Both the position numbers and the translations under genes were made by a program. A DNA stretch of 28,673 nucleotides from an uncultured Clostridia bacterium (GTDB lineage: Bacteria > Bacillota_A > Clostridia > TANB77 > CAG-508): NCBI GenBank assembly GCA_944392525.1, contig CALXXB010000011.1, forward strand, positions 1 through 28,673, read 5' to 3'. A model generated the notes under the pieces. That model was not told where the DNA came from. It made no database searches and worked only from the letters and a program-made list of their open reading frames with translations. Below, piece after piece: positions 24,503 to 28,673 of this stretch. Every line of letters starts with the position of its first letter. The stretch's first letter is position 1.

Positions 24503-24535
24503 AAAAAAACTAATCTTTTTAAAAGACTAGTTTTT
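24503..24535 (-). terminator. Terminator after the GLUG protein gene
   Basis: On the minus strand AAAAACTAGTCTTTT (24535-24521) pairs with AAAAGATTAGTTTTT (24519-24505) with one G-T wobble, ending in a T tract. It begins eight bases after the stop codon. Confidence 0.75.
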
Positions 24536-24542
24536 ATTAATC

Positions 24543-25931
24543 TTATTGCCAACTTAAAATAGGATAGCCATTATTTATATTACCTATATCCTCTTTAAAA
24601 TTATCACCTATAATATTTAAAAGGTCTGGTATTTCTTCTAGATTTAATTTTATTACATTTGAAGACGTTCCCTTGTCGTCTCCAATGGCATTTATATCTT
24701 TAGAATAATAACAATTATCTATTTTTGCCTGAGTATTATTTGAACCAACTATTGCACCAACAGTATTAGAATTATCTTCACTTTTAACTTCTTCTATATT
24801 ATATGAGTTTTTTACTTCATTATAATTTGCTCCAGCAATTCCTCCTATTTGGTTAATTCCTCCAATTATACCTAAATTATAACAATTATTTACTATACCA
24901 TTTTGATTAAAGCCTACTATTCCTCCAGAAGAATTTTCTATCTTACCATAAACTTTACCTGTGTTATAGCAATTTTCTATATTTCCGTCCGATAATCCTA
25001 CAATTCCGCCTACATTACTTGAATTTTCATTCGCATATACATTACCCGTATTATAACAAGATAAAACTTTTCCTTCACTCATATTTACTGCTACAATTCC
25101 ACCAATACTCCCTATTCCTGTTATATCACTTCTGCTTGCACAACCTTCTATTTTACCACTATTTTTTCCGCATATTCCTCCACATTCGCCTATTTTAGTT
25201 GTAAGCTCTACTCCTTGTGCTAAACAATCTTTAACTTCTCCATTATTTATAGCTGCAATACTTCCAACAGTATAATTTCCGCTTATTTTAGAATTAATAA
25301 TATTAAGTTTTTTTATACTTCCTTTATTATTACAAAAAAGACCTTGATTTTCATTTTCAGATTTTATATTTAGTCCAATTAGACTATTTCTCATTCCATC
25401 AAATTCCCCTAGAAATGGATTTTCTTCACTTTCTCCTATTGTTTTAAAGCCTTCCTTTTGTGTTAACTCTATTTTTAGATTTCCTTCATATCCACAAAAA
25501 CCAGTTACATCCTTATTAGAATATGACTTATCACTATTAAAATCTAGATTTAATCCTAACTTTACAATTTCCCCTTCATAAGTATTTCCATTAGCTACAT
25601 CGTATGAAAAAAATACTAGGTCCTCTATACTATTTATTACTAGAGTCTTTTCATCTTCTTGCTCTAGAATTCCTGGATTTTTGTCAGTTACTTGTTCTAT
25701 CTTAATGTTGTTTTGGTATTCATTAATTATTGATTCTACATTTGTTAAGTCTGAGGTTTCTTTTTCTTGTCCAGCTTCAGTTTCATTTTTAGCATTTTGT
25801 GCTTGTGTTAGTATTCCATTATTGCCTGTTAACATTGCAATTGAAACACTAGCTAAGATTAAAATTATAATTATTGTCAATACTAACGCTATAAGTGTTA
25901 TTCCTTTTTCTTTCTTTTGTATTTTCTTCAT
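24543..25931 (-). CDS. Pilin-like secreted protein with GLUG repeats
   Basis: The 462-residue protein begins with a type IV pilin/pseudopilin-like N-terminus: basic KKIQKKEKG, then ITLIALVLTIIIILILASVS, a 20-residue hydrophobic helix directly after Gly, the prepilin cleavage position (Glu at +5 is replaced by Ala). Residues about 205-445 hold glycine-rich GLUG-type repeats (GGICGKNSGKIEGCASRSDI, GGIVGLSDGNIENCYNTGKVY, GGIAGANYNEVKNSYNIEEV), which form a beta-helix in surface proteins. A conserved-looking YPILSWQ ends the chain, as in many GLUG adhesins. Export as a stand-alone surface or pseudopilin adhesin is inferred; no pilus machinery is in the window. Its promoter is overlapped by a palindrome facing an XRE regulator gene. 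Confidence 0.8.
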   Translation of the reverse strand: MKKIQKKEKGITLIALVLTIIIILILASVSIAMLTGNNGILTQAQNAKNETEAGQEKETSDLTNVESIINEYQNNIKIEQVTDKNPGILEQEDEKTLVINSIEDLVFFSYDVANGNTYEGEIVKLGLNLDFNSDKSYSNKDVTGFCGYEGNLKIELTQKEGFKTIGESEENPFLGEFDGMRNSLIGLNIKSENENQGLFCNNKGSIKKLNIINSKISGNYTVGSIAAINNGEVKDCLAQGVELTTKIGECGGICGKNSGKIEGCASRSDITGIGSIGGIVAVNMSEGKVLSCYNTGNVYANENSSNVGGIVGLSDGNIENCYNTGKVYGKIENSSGGIVGFNQNGIVNNCYNLGIIGGINQIGGIAGANYNEVKNSYNIEEVKSEDNSNTVGAIVGSNNTQAKIDNCYYSKDINAIGDDKGTSSNVIKLNLEEIPDLLNIIGDNFKEDIGNINNGYPILSWQ

Positions 25932-25960
25932 TTATTCGTCCTCCTATTTTCCTTATTTTT

Positions 25961-26015
25961 ATTTTACACGTATAACGCGTAAAAATCAATACACGTATAA
26001 AGAATATCCTATAAT
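25961..26015. promoter_or_regulatory. Divergent control region with candidate XRE operator
   Basis: The GLUG gene promoter is -35 TTGATT (25989-25984), 17 bases, -10 TAAAAT (25966-25961) on the minus strand. A near-perfect palindrome TTTTACACG-TATAA-CGCGTAAAA (25962-25984) fills this spacer. A second half-site, ACACGTATAA (25991-26000), repeats 25966-25975 at 25-bp spacing. The plus-strand -10 TATAAT of the XRE gene is at 26010-26015, without a good -35. A repressor bound here would block the GLUG gene and could feed back on itself. Confidence 0.6.
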
Positions 26016-26032
26016 TTTTTAGAGGTGAGTTT

Positions 26033-26233
26033 ATGAATTTACGAATACGTGATTTAAGAGAAGATAATGACTTAACACAAAGTCAAATAGCGAAATTACT
26101 TGGTTGCACACAACAAACTTATTCAAGATATGAAACAGGAGAAATTACAATTGATATTAATAGCTTAATTAAACTAGCTAAATTCTATAAGACTTCTATT
26201 GATTATTTAGTAGGATTATCTGACAAAAAATAA
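26033..26233 (+). CDS. XRE-family helix-turn-helix repressor
   Basis: The 66-residue protein is a single Cro/CI-type domain: helices 2-3 are LTQSQIAKLLGCTQQTYSRYETG (residues about 14-36), followed by INSLIKLAKFYKTSIDYLVGLSD. It lacks any effector or dimerisation extension. The AGAGGTGAG site precedes ATG. It is divergent from the GLUG protein gene, with the likely operator between them, and has its own terminator. Autoregulation and control of the neighbour are inferred from the palindrome's position. Confidence 0.92.
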   Translation: MNLRIRDLREDNDLTQSQIAKLLGCTQQTYSRYETGEITIDINSLIKLAKFYKTSIDYLVGLSDKK

Positions 26234-26261
26234 CAGATGAAACAATTCATCTGTTATTTTT
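26232..26261 (+). terminator. Rho-independent terminator of the XRE gene
   Basis: AACAGATGAA (26232-26241), loop ACAA, TTCATCTGTT (26246-26255), then ATTTTTA. The stop codon (26231-26233) touches the stem base. Confidence 0.88.
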
Positions 26262-26367
26262 AATGCAACTACTTAAGTTACACTTATTAAGGACGTGAAT
26301 AAAAAATGATTGAAATCACACTGTAATAAAGCTCTATTTTATTTATAGATATATCTTTACATTTTTA

Positions 26368-26396
26368 TTGACTTTTGCGTAAATATCTATTATAAT
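26368..26396 (+). promoter_or_regulatory. Strong SigA-type promoter of the small membrane-protein gene
   Basis: -35 TTGACT (26368-26373), 17 bases, -10 TATAAT (26391-26396). The expected start is at about 26402, the first base or so of the first hairpin, giving a leader of about 125 bases. The stretch from 26262 to 26367 holds nothing else I recognise. Confidence 0.75.
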
Positions 26397-26400
26397 GTTT

Positions 26401-26522
26401 CTGTCATTAGGTCGCTCACCATGACAGCTTAGTTATATATAATAGCAACAAGCTGTTAACTACCAATATCTTGTTGTTATTATATGCAACTTTATGTTGC
26501 AAAACCACGAGGAGGTGAGCGA
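26401..26522 (+). ncRNA. Structured 5' leader that can sequester its own Shine-Dalgarno
   Basis: Hairpin 1: CTGTCAT (26401-26407) with ATGACAG (26421-26427). Its loop contains TCGCTCACC (26412-26420), a perfect 9-base complement of GGTGAGCGA (26514-26522), which includes the ribosome-binding site. Hairpin 2: a 15-bp stem with one G-U pair, 26438-26452 with 26470-26484. Hairpin 3: TGCAAC (26485-26490) with GTTGCA (26496-26501). The loop-to-SD contact would be a pseudoknot blocking translation. No known riboswitch class is recognised. Confidence 0.6.
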
Positions 26523-26526
26523 AAAA

Positions 26527-26727
26527 ATGGAAGAAACCGTTCTAGCAATTAAATTTCTGGGTACGGCTTTAATTCTACTTATTATTGGTATTGTAGTATG
26601 TTTCCTTGCAAGTCTAGGATATAATACATACATAAAATATCACGATAACAAGAAAAAATTAGAAGTCCGTACTCAAAACGCAAATAACCATACGAACTTC
26701 CAACCCTATGACTTAGATGAGCAGTAA
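26527..26727 (+). CDS. Small single-helix membrane protein of unknown function
   Basis: The 66-residue product has one hydrophobic segment (LGTALILLIIGIVVCFLASL, about residues 10-30), then a basic KYHDNKKK stretch and a polar Asn/Gln-rich tail. I do not recognise a family. The in-frame ATG at 26494 has no ribosome-binding site; ATG 26527 follows AGGAGGTGA. It has a near-consensus promoter, a long structured leader that can hide the ribosome site, and a terminator that includes the stop codon. Tight translational control plus a small hydrophobic product recalls type I toxin mRNAs, but an antisense RNA is not demonstrated; a small envelope regulator or holin-like peptide is equally possible. 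Confidence 0.7.
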   Translation: MEETVLAIKFLGTALILLIIGIVVCFLASLGYNTYIKYHDNKKKLEVRTQNANNHTNFQPYDLDEQ

Positions 26728-26753
26728 GGTTACCAACCTTACTCTCATTTTTT
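26723..26753 (+). terminator. Terminator of the small membrane-protein gene
   Basis: AGTAAGGTT (26723-26731), loop ACC, AACCTTACT (26735-26743), followed by CTCATTTTTT. The TAA stop (26725-26727) lies within the stem. A second small hairpin (TTACAAT/ATTGTAA, 26781-26797, then CATTTTTAT) lies further down and could be a backup. Confidence 0.82.
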
Positions 26754-26835
26754 ATTGATAATTTTCTAATCAATAACTTCTTACAATAAAATTGTAACAT
26801 TTTTATACTTCCTTGTCAATATTTTCTTGTGAATT

Positions 26836-27501
26836 TTATTCGTTCAATAACATCATTTTTTCATCTAGTTTATTAATTGTTTTTGCACAATTTACCCATT
26901 CTTTAGACTTTTTCTTACTTGGTTCTTCTTTAGTCTTATACTTCATTTTATGTTCTAAACTAGACCAAAAATCCATTGCCATTGTTCTTATTTGTACCTC
27001 TACTTTAACATAAATCAATTGTTGTGATAACATTACTGGTACTCCTAAGATTATATGATATGCTGAATATCCACTCTCTTTTGGTTGTGTAATATAATCC
27101 TTTTCTTTTAAAGTCTCAATTCCTGGTATACTTTGGATTAAGTTCTTTATTGAGTAAATATCCTTTTGTAATGGGCATACTACACGTATACCTGCAATAT
27201 CATTTATGTTCTCGATCATCTCTTTGTATGTTAATTTACATTCCTTTTTCTTCATTTTTTGTATAATACTTTTTGGTGATTTAATTCTTGTATTTACATG
27301 GTCAACTAAATCATAATCATAAAATGTTTTAAATTCTTCTTTAAAAATTTCTATTTTAGTATCTAATTCTTTAATTGCCATTTTGTAAATAAACATCAAC
27401 TTTTGGAATGTTACATCCTTTTCTTCTACTTTACCACTGTAGTCCACAAAATTCTTCAGGTCAATTAAATCTGTACTTTCCTCTTCAATTTTCATACACA
27501 T
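26836..27501 (-). CDS. Small alarmone synthetase (RelP/RelQ-type GTP pyrophosphokinase)
   Basis: Single-domain (p)ppGpp synthetase of 221 residues; it transfers pyrophosphate from ATP to GDP/GTP without a hydrolase domain. Visible motifs are the N-terminal helix IYKMAIKELDTKIEIFKEEF, substrate-binding RIKSPKSIIQKM (72-83), catalytic DIAGIRVVC (101-109), KESGYSAYHI (141-150) and EVQIRTMAMDFWSSLEHKMKYK (168-189). There is no HD, TGS or ACT domain, unlike full RelA/SpoT. Overall layout resembles B. subtilis YwaC/RelP. The ATG at 27501 and another six bases later share the GGAG site; either is possible. It follows proS by 116 bases, without a clear terminator between. Confidence 0.92.
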   Translation of the reverse strand: MCMKIEEESTDLIDLKNFVDYSGKVEEKDVTFQKLMFIYKMAIKELDTKIEIFKEEFKTFYDYDLVDHVNTRIKSPKSIIQKMKKKECKLTYKEMIENINDIAGIRVVCPLQKDIYSIKNLIQSIPGIETLKEKDYITQPKESGYSAYHIILGVPVMLSQQLIYVKVEVQIRTMAMDFWSSLEHKMKYKTKEEPSKKKSKEWVNCAKTINKLDEKMMLLNE

Positions 27502-27617
27502 TCAACTCCTTTTTTATGGTTTTTATGTATGTTCCTTATTTAGTATATGCTTATTCTAACCATATATTGTTTCTAAAAGGTATTTTAAATGTGTTTTTTT
27601 AGTGAATTAATTTTTTA

Positions 27618-28673
27618 TTAATATTGTCTTCCCCAAACTACCATTGTATCAGCTTTTTTACCACAACATACACATGTATCTGATATATGTTCTTGTTCGA
27701 ATGGTATACATCTAGATGGTGCTCCTGTTAATTCTTTTACTTTATCTTCACATTCTTGTGATCCACACCACATTGTTTTTACATATCCTTGATTTTCTTC
27801 TAGATTTTTTTTCAATTCATCCATATTATGAGCTACTGTTGTTTTGCTTATCATTCTTTCTTTACAAATATTAAACATATTTGTTTGAATATCTTTTAAT
27901 AATTTTTCTATTTCTTCCTCTAAATTATCTATGCTTACAGTAACCTTTTCAAAAGTATCTCTTCTTGTTAATGTTACTTCATTATTTTCTAATTCTTTTG
28001 GTCCCATTTCAACTCTAACTGGTACTCCTTTCATTTCCCAGTCATTAAATTTATAACCAACAGAATAATTATCTCTATCATCTAGTTTTACTCTAAATTT
28101 TTCTTTTAATTTTCCTTCTAGTTTTCTTGCTTCTTCTAATACATTTCCCTTTTCTTGTGCTATTGGAACTATAACTACTTGTATTGGTGCAACATATGGT
28201 GGTAATTTTAATCCTCTATTATCTCCATGTGCCATTATTACTGCTCCAATTAATCTAGTACTTATTCCCCAAGATGTTTGATATGCATATTCTTGTTCAC
28301 CATTTCTATTTTGGAATTTAACATCAAATGGTTTTGTGAAGTTTTGTCCAAAATAATGTGATGTTCCTCCTTGTAAAGCTCTTCCATCATGCATTAATGT
28401 TTCTACAGTATATGTTGCTTCTGCTCCTGCAAATTGTTCTTTTTTAGTCTTTCTTCCTTTTAAAACTGGTATTGCAAGTAGATTTTCTATAACATCTGCA
28501 TATACTTCCAACATATCTAATGTGAATTTTTTAGCTTCTTCTGCTGTTTCATGTATTGTATGTCCTTCTTGCCATAAAAATTCTCTTGAACGCAAGAATG
28601 GTCTTGTTTCTTTTTCCCATCTTAAAACACTACACCATTGATTATATAAAAATGGTAAATCTCTCCATGAACT
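27618..28673 (-). CDS. proS: Prolyl-tRNA synthetase, C-terminal part (archaeal/eukaryotic-like type)
   Basis: Class II aminoacyl-tRNA synthetase for tRNA-Pro; the 5' part lies beyond the window. The frame is open to the edge and begins SSWRDLPFLYNQWCSVLRWE, followed by motif 2 RPFLRSREFLWQEGHTIH. Later segments include TSHYFGQNFTKPFDVKF, motif 3 region SWGISTRLIGAVIMAHGDNRGLKLPP, the anticodon-binding domain (PIQVVIVPI) and a Cys-rich C-terminal domain (CGSQECEDKV, CVCCGKKADTMVVWGRQY) that binds zinc in ProS type 3. The ending in a conserved Tyr is typical. This archaeal-like form lacks the INS editing domain and is common in Clostridia. Nothing is broken in the visible part. Confidence 0.96.
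   Translation of the reverse strand, partial: SSWRDLPFLYNQWCSVLRWEKETRPFLRSREFLWQEGHTIHETAEEAKKFTLDMLEVYADVIENLLAIPVLKGRKTKKEQFAGAEATYTVETLMHDGRALQGGTSHYFGQNFTKPFDVKFQNRNGEQEYAYQTSWGISTRLIGAVIMAHGDNRGLKLPPYVAPIQVVIVPIAQEKGNVLEEARKLEGKLKEKFRVKLDDRDNYSVGYKFNDWEMKGVPVRVEMGPKELENNEVTLTRRDTFEKVTVSIDNLEEEIEKLLKDIQTNMFNICKERMISKTTVAHNMDELKKNLEENQGYVKTMWCGSQECEDKVKELTGAPSRCIPFEQEHISDTCVCCGKKADTMVVWGRQY

Noticed and set aside
26494..26526. Upstream ATG of the small membrane protein
   Set aside because: It lies inside hairpin 3 without a ribosome site; the AGGAGGTGA site clearly serves ATG 26527.
1..28673. tRNA, rRNA genes or CRISPR arrays
   Set aside because: No regularly spaced direct repeats and no recognisable tRNA or rRNA sequence seen on either strand by eye.

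Overview
The window comes from a low-GC, spore-forming Gram-positive bacterium of the Clostridia type. The evidence is strongly A/T-biased codons, a block of mother-cell sporulation genes (spoIIID, yabG, veg, a SipL-like SPOCS/LysM protein, yunB), the dnaG-rpoD pair, a thioester adhesin with its own sortase, and a ProRS with a C-terminal Cys-rich domain. The species cannot be named from the sequence. Apart from rplM/rpsI at the left edge, an FAD oxidoreductase, a small XRE regulator and a small membrane protein, everything is on the minus strand.

Layout: 1-480, end of rplM, rpsI and a terminator. 480-2270, a Vga-type ABC-F gene read in two frames, preceded by a promoter, an 11-codon leader ORF and an invertible RNA structure. 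2265-6240, the sporulation block yunB, sipL-like, veg, yabG, spoIIID. 6300-6460, clustered palindromes. 6470-8520, a helical protein of unknown function, a CmpB-type membrane protein and tcdA. 8626-10190, a COG2509 FAD protein on the plus strand. 10192-12242, a cysteine desulfurase and a patatin-like lipase. 12336-15435, a WG-repeat membrane protein and a CNNM/CBS (HlyC/CorC) protein. 15568-17486, a sortase and a thioester/SpaA-type surface protein. 17694-19889, a two-component system. 20019-24339, mscS, rpoD, dnaG. 24543-26233, a pilin-like GLUG protein facing an XRE repressor across a shared operator region. 26368-26743, a small one-helix membrane protein under a structured leader. 26836-28673, a small alarmone synthetase and the 3' part of proS.

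The most striking feature is translational. Four genes (yunB, the cysteine desulfurase, the patatin and the primase dnaG) each have one extra C that breaks the frame. In all four the extra base lies exactly on a codon boundary, after an NNT codon and before a conserved glycine codon, and creates an in-frame CGG. Scanning all other genes by eye, I found no other in-frame CGG. At least dnaG, and probably the desulfurase, should be indispensable. The pattern therefore looks less like random sequencing error and more like +1 frameshifting at an unassigned or starved CGG codon (NNU-CGG-W). A fifth gene, the ABC-F ATPase, instead changes frame by -1 at a correctly phased A_AAA_AAA heptamer.

RNA-level control recurs. 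The ABC-F leader has mutually exclusive pairings. The small membrane-protein mRNA starts with a hairpin whose loop is perfectly complementary to its own ribosome-binding site. The tcdA/FAD-protein promoters form one perfect inverted repeat.
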